This document shows, in pieces, positions 34,269 to 42,728 of a stretch of 64,000 nucleotides of DNA. Where the stretch lies: contig NZ_CP118164.1 in assembly GCF_028748185.1 (NCBI RefSeq), positions 1,550,001 to 1,614,000 of the forward strand, in the 5' to 3' direction. The notes beneath the pieces were generated by a model that saw only the letters and a program-made list of their open reading frames with translations, made no database searches and was not told the DNA's origin. Positions within the stretch are counted from its first letter, which is position 1. Each line of letters opens with the position of its first letter. The stretch is from Bremerella sp. P1. Lineage in GTDB: Bacteria; Planctomycetota; Planctomycetia; Pirellulales; Pirellulaceae. The translations under genes were made by a program, and so were the position numbers.

Positions 34269-35885
34269 ATGAGCACTGCCGATAATCTGCAACAGCAATC
34301 GCTGGCCGAAGAAGAGTACAGCTACGACGTTGTCCCGTACCCCAGCCACCCCTTTCGTCAATCTCACCCAGAACGATTGGCAAGTGTCGGTAATCTTTTT
34401 GGGATCAAGCCTGCCGCGGTCGATAACTGCCGGGTACTAGAGATCGGCTGTGCCGCCGGCGGGAATATCATCCCCATGGCAGAATCTTTGCCAGAAAGCC
34501 AATTTGTTGGCGTTGATCTTTCCAAGAAGCAAATCGAACGCGGCCAGCTCAACATCGATGCACTGGGGCTGACCAATATCGAACTCAAGCACATGGACTG
34601 CACCGACATCGATGACTCGATGGGCAAGTTCGACTATATCATTGTCCACGGTGTCTTTTCGTGGATCCCAGAGGATGTCCAGGAACGGATCTTCGAGATC
34701 TGCCAGAAAAACCTGAACGAGAACGGCATCGCCTACATCAGCTACAACACGTATCCCGGTTGGCACCTGCGGGGCATGATCCGCGACATGATGAACTTTC
34801 ATGTGCGGAATCTTAAAGATGCCCCGAAACGTATTCAGCAGTCGCGAGCCCTGCTGGAGTTCCTCGCGAAGAGCGTTTCCGCCGACAAGGGTGCCTATGG
34901 AATGCTGCTCAACAGCGAACTGCAACTGCTGCGTCGCCAGTCGGACAACTACTTGTTCCACGAACATCTCGAGAAAGACAACACGCCGCTTTACTTCCAC
35001 GAGTTCATCGAGCGGGCCAAGAATCACGATTTGCAATACCTGGGGGAGGCACAAATCGCGACGATGTGGATCGGTAATTTCCCGAAAGAGATTGCTCAAA
35101 CCCTCGAGCGAATCGCCCCCGATATTGTTCAACGCGAGCAATATGCCGACTTTGTCCGCAATCGCACCTTCCGCCAAACGCTGCTGTGTCATAAGGACGC
35201 CCCGGTCTCGCGAGCACTCAAGCTCGAATCACTGGACGGAGCGTATGTCAGCGGCAATATGGAAGAAAAGGTCGAAAAGGACAAGGAGCCGCAACCAGCC
35301 GAACCACGGACGTTTATCAATCCAGTGACTCGCCAGACGATGACCACGCAAGACCCGCTGGTGATTGAAACGGTATTGAGGCTGAAAGATGCCTTCCCAT
35401 GTGCCGTCTCCTTCGAGGATCTATTCCAGAATGCGATGGACAAGATGGTCGATGGCGTCATCGCCGATGCCACCAAGATTGAGGCCCTCAAGCGATCGCT
35501 GGCCACCAATCTGATCCATATGACCGTCAGTGGGATTGTCGAACTGCAATACAATCCTTCGGTGTATACCGCCGACATGCCGGAGTTCCCCAAGACCTCC
35601 GCTGTCGCGCGAATGCAGGCCGAAAGTACGAATCGCCTGACCAACTGCCGACACGAGACGGTAAATGTCGACGACCTTTCTAGGCATTTGGTGCCGCTTA
35701 TGGACGGCACGCGGACGCGAGATCAACTCGTCGAAGAGCTGAAGCGACTGGTCGACGAAGGGAAACTGGTCATCCAGCAGAAGGGTGAAAAGCCAGAAGG
35801 CATTTCCATGGATGCCGTTATGGGGAAAGCGGTCGACGAAGTGCTCAAACGCATCGCGAGCGCGGCCCTGCTGGTTCGTCAGTAA
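34269..35885 (+). CDS. SAM-dependent methyltransferase with methyltransferase regulatory domain
   Basis: A 538-aa protein. Residues about 15-190 are a class I Rossmann methyltransferase: motif I VLEIGCAAGGNIIPMAE, acidic end of strand 2 FVGVDLS, and DYIIVHGVFSWIP as motif IV. After it comes the ISYNTYPGWHLRGMIRDMM segment and the helical 'methyltransferase regulatory' domain (about 210-300), the arrangement known from bacterial protein lysine methyltransferases such as those acting on rickettsial OmpB. A winged-helix-like C-terminal part (about 365-535) with DGTRTRDQLVEELKRLVDEG follows. Start ATG 34269. It is divergent from the FHA gene; the substrate could be a surface or secretion protein (inference). 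Confidence 0.87.
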   Translation: MSTADNLQQQSLAEEEYSYDVVPYPSHPFRQSHPERLASVGNLFGIKPAAVDNCRVLEIGCAAGGNIIPMAESLPESQFVGVDLSKKQIERGQLNIDALGLTNIELKHMDCTDIDDSMGKFDYIIVHGVFSWIPEDVQERIFEICQKNLNENGIAYISYNTYPGWHLRGMIRDMMNFHVRNLKDAPKRIQQSRALLEFLAKSVSADKGAYGMLLNSELQLLRRQSDNYLFHEHLEKDNTPLYFHEFIERAKNHDLQYLGEAQIATMWIGNFPKEIAQTLERIAPDIVQREQYADFVRNRTFRQTLLCHKDAPVSRALKLESLDGAYVSGNMEEKVEKDKEPQPAEPRTFINPVTRQTMTTQDPLVIETVLRLKDAFPCAVSFEDLFQNAMDKMVDGVIADATKIEALKRSLATNLIHMTVSGIVELQYNPSVYTADMPEFPKTSAVARMQAESTNRLTNCRHETVNVDDLSRHLVPLMDGTRTRDQLVEELKRLVDEGKLVIQQKGEKPEGISMDAVMGKAVDEVLKRIASAALLVRQ

Positions 35886-35909
35886 CCATCCCTAGCTGCC
35901 CAAAACAAG

Positions 35910-35942
35910 AAGCGGACCGCTGCAAAGTGGTCCGCTTTTTTT
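35910..35942 (+). terminator. Rho-independent terminator of the methyltransferase gene
   Basis: A 9-bp perfect stem (AAGCGGACC with GGTCCGCTT), 10-nt loop and a run of seven T residues. Confidence 0.9.
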
Positions 35943-36133
35943 GTTCTTGCGATGATCACGATTTCGCTGAGAAATCGACACTTCCGATCCACCGGCAGCA
36001 ATTCGCTGACTTGCAACCCTATGTGGGTTTGATTTAATGACCGGAAGTGTTATTTGCGGCATCGTTTCTTTTGGAGGAGAACCGGTCCGCATCAACCGCC
36101 ATCAGACAACAACGCCGTAGCACGAGAATCATC

Positions 36134-39100
36134 ATGGCCAAGCTGACTCCCGGCATGAAGCAGGATTGGAAGCACCGCCCGTCCAAAGGCAATAAGCCGA
36201 TGAACAGGATGGTTCGCCTGTTCTTCGTGGCGACGCTGTTTCTCATGCTGGTTGGCGTCCTCATTTGGTTTTTGCTTCCCCCTGCCCAGCAAAGGACCTA
36301 TTTCTTTGCTGCCAACCCGATCGAATATGATCTCTGGGCGACGGTACCGCTGGTTCATAGCTCGGTCGCGGAAGAACTTGCCAAAGAGGGAAATCACGAT
36401 CCGAGGTCGTTTCACATGGGCAGCATCGCCCTGGAAGAAACATTTCCGCCGATCGATCAGTTGGCCGCTCAAGCAGCCAATGGCAACATCCCCGGTCAAA
36501 ACGATGCCTGCGTCCTCTATATCCAGGCGCATACTTTGCGGTACGACGTGGAAGGCACACCCCACGTGGTGGTCGCGACTCCGACTTTCCTGCGCAACTC
36601 GCTGGCGAATTGGGAAAACAGCGGCGTCCTTGATTTGAATGTCGTGCTGGACTGGATCCAAACGGCCAATTGTCCGCTGAAGTTGGTATTGCTCGATGCC
36701 GGTACGATCGTGACCGACGGTCGGATTGATCTGTACGAGAACAACTTCACCTCGGCCTTGGAAACCGAGATGCGAAGCCGGAAAGACTCAAATCTGTTTC
36801 TGATTACCTCGCACGAGAATGGCCAGAAGTCGCTTTCGTTGTCGCTCCAAAGAAACTCGATCTTCTCGCAGGCCGTCCAGGAAGCACTGACCGGCAAAGG
36901 TATCAGTGATATGTCAGGCGACAACTCGCTGGACCTCAATGAGCTGTATCATCACATCTGCGTGCGGGTTCAGAATCACCTCGGCGAAGGCGTCATCGCC
37001 CAGACACCGCGTCTATTTCAAGGGGGACAGGGAATTCTCAAAGAGGACTTCCCTGCCAAGTTCGTTTGCCGCTACTTCGAGGAAAAGAAGAAAGAAGGAG
37101 ACGAGGAAGAATCGTCAGACGAGACCAAGGAAAAGGAACCGACTCCACCACCAGAACCGAAACCGGATGCCGAGAAAGACGGCGACAAGAAGGATGGCGA
37201 GTCGGCGGAAGAAAAGGATCCCCGCTGGGCAACCCTAGATGAAGTGTGGCAACTACGCGAACAGCTGGCTCAGCCTCCTGCTCGCCGCGGAGACATGATC
37301 TGGAGTCCGATCGACTTCGCTCCACAATACTTCCGCCGTCTCGACAGTTACTTGATCGGCTACCAGTTTCGCCTGTTGTTTGATACCGGTAGCGTTCCTG
37401 AAGAAAAATTGACGATGATGAAGAATTCGCTGGAAGTTCTTCAGGCGCATCTTCAAGAGCAGCGAGCGGTCCAAGCGATTCCGCCCATCAGCGATACGCC
37501 GGCCGACAACTTGATTGAAGCCTGGAATAAGTTCGTCAATACGCCGTATCAACTCGCCGGCAGTGCCGATTTGACCGACGACGGCATCAAGGCCCGCAAT
37601 GCGGTTCTTAGTTGGAACTACTGTGTTTATCACGTGCCCGAACTAACCCAGATGTTCGAGCATACCGGCAGCGACTCGACCTTGGCCGGCTATGAATCGC
37701 TTTTGAAAGATATCCGCGACGTCACGATTGGGATGCTCGAAGTTCCTCCCAGCGGCTCCGGCGGGCCTGAACTAACACATCTGACGCTGGAAAGCGTCAT
37801 TAACCGTTCGGTGGGCGAGATCGAGGGAATGCGACGATTTGCCAACGCCGACATGACGATCGTGCCGCGAGATAAAGAGTCGTCGAACCTGAATGCGCAG
37901 ATGGCGGACGCGTTGCGGCTTCTCGGCTACCTGCGAACGGCTATGCCCACGGCGGCCGATCGCAAGAAGATGGCCGACTCGCTACGCGAATTCTCGCAGC
38001 AACCGGTCCCTGACTACACGTATATTGATAACTCAGTGCCCTTCTTGGCACGCTTGTCCACGGCCGCGCTACCGCGGGCCTCGGAAGCAAGCATGAAGAA
38101 GCTAAGAAGTCTGTATCTCGAGATCGCCGAGGCAGGCAGCCCGCCGGCTGGAAACCCGGCAACTCCATTTGTGGCGATCGGTGAGACGATTCAGGCCAAC
38201 ATGCCATCCGATGCCGACTATCGTAGCCAGGTTTGCTACCAGGTTCGCGTACGTACGCTCGATTGGCGTGACACCAATCAAATTGTGGGGAGAGTCGCTC
38301 CCCTTCCCTTCCGCTTTCCCGTGAAGGAAAAGATCCCGCGTCTGACGATCCGTCCCGGCAAAGAGACGCAATCGCTTCAACTCGATCGAGTCGATGAACA
38401 AGTCGATTTTGAGTTTGAATTGACAGCAGCGAACTTCCCGCCTGGGCAAGTCGTGTTCACCGTCGAATATGATCGCAATGCGTTAGACGTTTCGTTTAAG
38501 AACGGCAGCTTTGATGTGGCGAACGGTACGCTGAACTACACGATTGATGCCAGCGGTCCAATCACAATCCAAGGAAGTGTCTCGGCCAAGCTTGACCGCG
38601 AAGCGAACGCATTGCGGCGAAAGATGACTGACATCCGTGCCGCCCAAACCGAACCAATTGTCTTTACGATTCCGGCCAAGTTCATTCCTCCAGGAGCCGA
38701 GTCAAGCCGATCAGGCACGCTGAACGTATCCCTCCCCTGGGCCGAGCAGATCGACCTGGTTATTCAACAAACCGGAGCATCGGGGCCTGGGATCTACTAT
38801 GGCCAACGCGTACAAGTCCCCCTGTTCGATAACCGCGAGTCGGAATTTCGCTTGGGTGTTATCAATCGTTCGCGGATCGAGCGAAAGGTCGATGTCGCCA
38901 TCTACCCTGTCGTTCGACCTGAGACCAGCTTGATGCCTACCGGGCGTATCTTCTCGGATCAGTATCATCGCAAACCAATCGCTGGCGGGGCCGATAGCCA
39001 AGAAGCGGAAATTGCTCCGTGGCGTGTGGCGACCTACGAGCGTCCCTTGGTTAACTTGGGCACTGACTTTCTGCCCACAGGCGTCGCCAGTGGTCTTACC

Positions 39101-40942
39101 CTGACGTCCTACGATCAGATTCCGCCGCCAGCAACGAGGGCACGCGGCCGCATCGTGAATGAAGCCGTGCAACCGGAACGCTGCGAGTGGCTACGATTTA
39201 CCGGTCCGCCTGGGCCGCCGGGACCGGACGGAAAGCCAGGCGAAGCAGGCAAGGTTGCACAGACCGATATCTCGAATGGACTGCTGGTGGTCATCACCGA
39301 CCAGGTCAACAAGGACGCCAACAACAACCCGGTTCGCTGGATGCGCTGGATTGAATGGGTCCCTCGCAAGCCGCAGTCTTACTTAGATGTCCAGACTTCG
39401 GTCTTGCCGGCGGACAAGCTTTCTCGCTTGGAGATGATCGTTCAACCGATCACTGGTTCCCGTTCACTTCCGACCGCCACTTGGGACGCACAGCGACTGT
39501 TCGGCTTTCCCAGCCTTCCTCATAATCTGGCCAAGGTACCAATTCGTTTGGAATGGGATTGGAAGTGGGAAGACACTTTCGACGATTCCGAACTCATCAA
39601 GCGTCAGGCATTCGGTACGATCGCTTCGCCGGAAGCCACCGCAACACTCGGTGCGATTCTTAATCTCGACGGCACCAAGCCTGTCAAACGTCCGATCCTG
39701 GTGGACGTGGCTTGCGGAGAGAAGCTGCCGACATTGCGGCGAGCGTTTCGCACGGTCATGAATTTGGATACCGGTAAACTCGACGCCGATGCCTCGGCCG
39801 GTTTTGAAGCCCTGCGTCTCGACTCGTACCTGCCGCATGTCGAAGACGAAGAAAAACCGCTACCCACGGTCGATGTCATGGCCACGTCATGGCCTTCGAG
39901 TCGGCTGCCGATCATCCTGCCATCCAACATCGAAACCATCGACTGGATGATGGCGATTTCAACTGATACCAATAGCTTCAACGGCGCTAGTGAGATCAAT
40001 CCCGATAAAATTCAATTGGGGCTGCTTGAATCCGGCAATGGTTTTGAATCGGCTCGGTTGAACTTCACCGAGACGATTTACTCGAACCGTTCGTTCTCAG
40101 CTCAATTGACCGCCGCCCAGGCAGAAGGCCCGCTGGTGATTACGGCAACGCTTCAAGATGTGGTCGCTTCCGGGCTGAGTGCCAAGACGTACGAAACGTT
40201 TGTCGGCGATTTCGTTGTCGAGATCTTCAATGGTCCCAAACAAGTAAACGATTTGCGGATCCCGGTCGTGATCGACAAAGATCCACCGACGATCAATATC
40301 CAACCGTCGCCGCTGACCATTCCCGTCAACGAAGGACTCAAGGTAACCATCCCTACGCAAGATAATGACTCTGGCATTAAGTATCTCGAGTACGGATCGC
40401 CAGGGCCTGGCGATACGATTGCCGACAAGCCATTGAGACTGGAACCACTCGTCGGCAACATCTTGCCGAATCCCAACGATACCTTCCTGCGAAATCCCCA
40501 GTTTGTTCTGAACATTCGCCCGGCCGAGTTGAAGTGGGATGTTGGCACCACCCATAAGCTACGCGTTCGCGCGGTGAATCGCGCCGACTTAAAGTCCGCT
40601 CCACTCGACCTGATCGTGCGAGTAGGCCCCAAGAGTGACGAGCCAATGGACGACGGGATGATGCAGCTCATGGTCATCAAGGCCCAGGTGGTCTTCGTGA
40701 ACGGACGCGCCGCCACCGACCCGAAATACAAGCCGAGCATTAAGGAACTGCCCCTTCAACCGCGACTCGATCCAGATGGCGTGACGTGGGTCTTTGAAAG
40801 CGACATGCTTAAGCCAGGCACAAACTACACGCTTCAATCGAGTGGTCGGCAATCCTCTGGCGGAATCAAGTCGACGGAGACGGTCGCCCAGGCCACCCCG
40901 GCCAAAGACCGTGCCCCAGTTTATAAACTGAAGTTTGACTAG
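36134..40942 (+). CDS. Giant membrane-anchored protein with inactive caspase-like domain and Ig-like regions
   Basis: A 1602-aa protein with a short basic cytoplasmic tail and one TM segment (28-49). A caspase-like (peptidase C14) fold is suggested at about 125-330: CVLYIQAHTLRY holds the His position (His133), and KLVLLDAGTI has Gly190 where active caspases and metacaspases have Cys in LLDAC. A Glu/Lys/Pro-rich linker (about 340-390) leads to a helical region (to about 700), then several beta domains including a short collagen-like GPPGPPGPDGKPGEAGKV (1024-1041). ATG 36134 is preferred; the frame to 36047 lacks a ribosome-binding site at a proper distance. It resembles the 1767-aa protein two genes on. 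Confidence 0.8.
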   Translation: MAKLTPGMKQDWKHRPSKGNKPMNRMVRLFFVATLFLMLVGVLIWFLLPPAQQRTYFFAANPIEYDLWATVPLVHSSVAEELAKEGNHDPRSFHMGSIALEETFPPIDQLAAQAANGNIPGQNDACVLYIQAHTLRYDVEGTPHVVVATPTFLRNSLANWENSGVLDLNVVLDWIQTANCPLKLVLLDAGTIVTDGRIDLYENNFTSALETEMRSRKDSNLFLITSHENGQKSLSLSLQRNSIFSQAVQEALTGKGISDMSGDNSLDLNELYHHICVRVQNHLGEGVIAQTPRLFQGGQGILKEDFPAKFVCRYFEEKKKEGDEEESSDETKEKEPTPPPEPKPDAEKDGDKKDGESAEEKDPRWATLDEVWQLREQLAQPPARRGDMIWSPIDFAPQYFRRLDSYLIGYQFRLLFDTGSVPEEKLTMMKNSLEVLQAHLQEQRAVQAIPPISDTPADNLIEAWNKFVNTPYQLAGSADLTDDGIKARNAVLSWNYCVYHVPELTQMFEHTGSDSTLAGYESLLKDIRDVTIGMLEVPPSGSGGPELTHLTLESVINRSVGEIEGMRRFANADMTIVPRDKESSNLNAQMADALRLLGYLRTAMPTAADRKKMADSLREFSQQPVPDYTYIDNSVPFLARLSTAALPRASEASMKKLRSLYLEIAEAGSPPAGNPATPFVAIGETIQANMPSDADYRSQVCYQVRVRTLDWRDTNQIVGRVAPLPFRFPVKEKIPRLTIRPGKETQSLQLDRVDEQVDFEFELTAANFPPGQVVFTVEYDRNALDVSFKNGSFDVANGTLNYTIDASGPITIQGSVSAKLDREANALRRKMTDIRAAQTEPIVFTIPAKFIPPGAESSRSGTLNVSLPWAEQIDLVIQQTGASGPGIYYGQRVQVPLFDNRESEFRLGVINRSRIERKVDVAIYPVVRPETSLMPTGRIFSDQYHRKPIAGGADSQEAEIAPWRVATYERPLVNLGTDFLPTGVASGLTLTSYDQIPPPATRARGRIVNEAVQPERCEWLRFTGPPGPPGPDGKPGEAGKVAQTDISNGLLVVITDQVNKDANNNPVRWMRWIEWVPRKPQSYLDVQTSVLPADKLSRLEMIVQPITGSRSLPTATWDAQRLFGFPSLPHNLAKVPIRLEWDWKWEDTFDDSELIKRQAFGTIASPEATATLGAILNLDGTKPVKRPILVDVACGEKLPTLRRAFRTVMNLDTGKLDADASAGFEALRLDSYLPHVEDEEKPLPTVDVMATSWPSSRLPIILPSNIETIDWMMAISTDTNSFNGASEINPDKIQLGLLESGNGFESARLNFTETIYSNRSFSAQLTAAQAEGPLVITATLQDVVASGLSAKTYETFVGDFVVEIFNGPKQVNDLRIPVVIDKDPPTINIQPSPLTIPVNEGLKVTIPTQDNDSGIKYLEYGSPGPGDTIADKPLRLEPLVGNILPNPNDTFLRNPQFVLNIRPAELKWDVGTTHKLRVRAVNRADLKSAPLDLIVRVGPKSDEPMDDGMMQLMVIKAQVVFVNGRAATDPKYKPSIKELPLQPRLDPDGVTWVFESDMLKPGTNYTLQSSGRQSSGGIKSTETVAQATPAKDRAPVYKLKFD

Positions 40943-41248
40943 CGATTTTCATCAGTTTTTGATGATCGCATCGCTAGCGTTCACTTAGGCCTGAAAGTCT
41001 TCCCAGCCTCTTCACCTCTCCAATTCCGGATATCAAGCCGGCAATCCTGGCAAACCTTGCGGATTCAGTTGAGTTCGCAGCCTGGGAAGATCATTGCGCA
41101 AGCATCTTGAATACTGTTTTTATGGGACATGGACTCCGATGGTAGTGCATGTGGGGGGAATTTTAATGCCCGTTGATCCCGTGCATTTGAACTCATCACT
41201 CCCAAAGGCATTCCCTGAACTTGCGTCATAAACAACAGGAAGTTAACC
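40943..41248. other. Intergenic region with a weak nested hairpin
   Basis: About 306 bp. A nested inverted repeat (AGCGAT...ATCGCT enclosing CATCA...TGATG) starts at the stop codon near 40943-40978 and may terminate the giant gene, though it lacks a T-run. Upstream of the next gene ACAGGAAG forms its ribosome-binding site. Nothing else was recognised. Confidence 0.4.
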
Positions 41249-42472
41249 ATGGTCAGGCCATCCCTGCCGTACGCCTTACTCGTGTGCGTAGCCATGTTCG
41301 CCAATGGATGTGCAATCCACTCGGCTCCTCCAACTGTCACGGTTTGGAACAAGCTTGGCATCCCACAGGCATTTGATGCCGCGAACGCTAACTGGGTTAA
41401 CCGTCGTGGTAACAACCCGCAGCGGGAACGCACTCCTCCGCTGAAGCGTATTGCGGATCCGGCTAACCTGGAATCGCCTAATCCGGCGATCAAGGCTGCC
41501 GCCGAAATCAAGGCCGAAGAAGATCTCGCACCACAGAAAATCAAGGCTTTGAAGTATCTCGCGACCATCGGTTGCGGTTGTTACGACAAAGAAGGCAAGG
41601 TGGAAGCCGCTCTGCTGGCTGGCCTGAACGACTGCACCGAAGAAGTGCGTAAGACGGCTGCCGAGACTGTTCTGGAATTGGTGGGCAAATGCTGCTGCCA
41701 CGACGGATGTGGCAATAACTGCTGCACCGAAAAGATTCAAGAGAAGCTGCAGGACATGGCCTACGGCGAGACCGACGGATGTTGGCACGAACCTTCGGCT
41801 GAAGTCCGAGCGATCGCTATGCAAGCCCTGTCGGCATGTCCACCCATCAGCGTGGTACCTACCGAAGACGAAAATCGTGAGACGGTTCCGACTCCGCCGG
41901 TTCCTGGTCGCGAAACGGCTCCAGGTGCAGGCGAACCACTGCCACCGATCCCACCACCGACGCCAATGGAAGCCTCGAACTCGAAGCTGCAAAACGCAGA
42001 GTTCGTTTCGCTGCCTGCCGCTATGGTCAAGGCTCCGGAAACCAACTTCTATGCCCCGATCAACGTAGGATTCGCTGGCGAATTTCCTGCCCAGGTCGTC
42101 AAGAAGTCGGAAGTGAAGACTGTCTCGGCTCAAGAAGTTTCGACGAAGACTCCACTGGTGGTCCACGATCAGCCAGAAAGCTCCTTCATCGTTCCTGAAG
42201 TGCCAGCCGCGAAAGAACCTGTCGTCGTGAGCACGAAGGTCGAATTCGTCCTGGATCATTCCAAGATGGCCGTCATGCACATGCCTAAGACAGCCAAAGT
42301 CGCCGCCGGCGAAGTGTTGGCCATTCAAATTCACAGCCGCCGCGGTGATCACACGATCGACGGCAAGGTGAAGGTGATGAAGATCGACGGGAGCCTCGTG
42401 CATGTCAGCCCAGTTGATGGATTGGCTCTGCGAGTTCTGCGACCAGGTAGCACGATCTCGATCGCTCGCTAG
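41249..42472 (+). CDS. HEAT-repeat lipoprotein with Cys cluster
   Basis: A 407-aa lipoprotein: signal peptide with hydrophobic core YALLVCVAMF and lipobox ANGC. Residues about 80-205 form HEAT-like helices (KIKALKYLATIGCGCYDKEG, then CTEEVRKTAAETVLELVGKC) interrupted by a dense Cys cluster CCCHDGCGNNCC (148-159) that could bind metal or form disulfides. A Pro-rich region (about 210-245) and a beta-rich C-terminal domain (about 320-405) follow. GGAAG lies seven bases before ATG 41249. It sits between the two giant proteins and may act with them in the envelope. Function unknown. Confidence 0.8.
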   Translation: MVRPSLPYALLVCVAMFANGCAIHSAPPTVTVWNKLGIPQAFDAANANWVNRRGNNPQRERTPPLKRIADPANLESPNPAIKAAAEIKAEEDLAPQKIKALKYLATIGCGCYDKEGKVEAALLAGLNDCTEEVRKTAAETVLELVGKCCCHDGCGNNCCTEKIQEKLQDMAYGETDGCWHEPSAEVRAIAMQALSACPPISVVPTEDENRETVPTPPVPGRETAPGAGEPLPPIPPPTPMEASNSKLQNAEFVSLPAAMVKAPETNFYAPINVGFAGEFPAQVVKKSEVKTVSAQEVSTKTPLVVHDQPESSFIVPEVPAAKEPVVVSTKVEFVLDHSKMAVMHMPKTAKVAAGEVLAIQIHSRRGDHTIDGKVKVMKIDGSLVHVSPVDGLALRVLRPGSTISIAR

Positions 42473-42503
42473 ACGATCTGCTTCCGCAAGTAAGAATGCC
42501 ATC

Positions 42504-42541
42504 AAACGCCACGTCATTGGCTATCCAAGACGTGGCGTTTT
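42504..42541 (+). terminator. Rho-independent terminator of the HEAT lipoprotein gene
   Basis: A 12-bp perfect stem (AAACGCCACGTC with GACGTGGCGTTT), a 13-nt loop and a short T-run. It uncouples the lipoprotein gene from the 1767-aa gene 187 bp later. Confidence 0.85.
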
Positions 42542-42728
42542 GCTTTCTTGTCGCCCCAGGTCAGTGTTCTGGGTCTATGTTTTTAGAGAATCTCGCTCTC
42601 CTGGGTACTGTTTATCTGGTAACCTCGATGGAAAGGCATTGGGATTGTTTTACAATCACCGCCAGAGAACGAGTGCGACCGAGAATCGATGACTCCCATA
42701 TGCAATAGATAGGAGCTAGGCGAGTATC

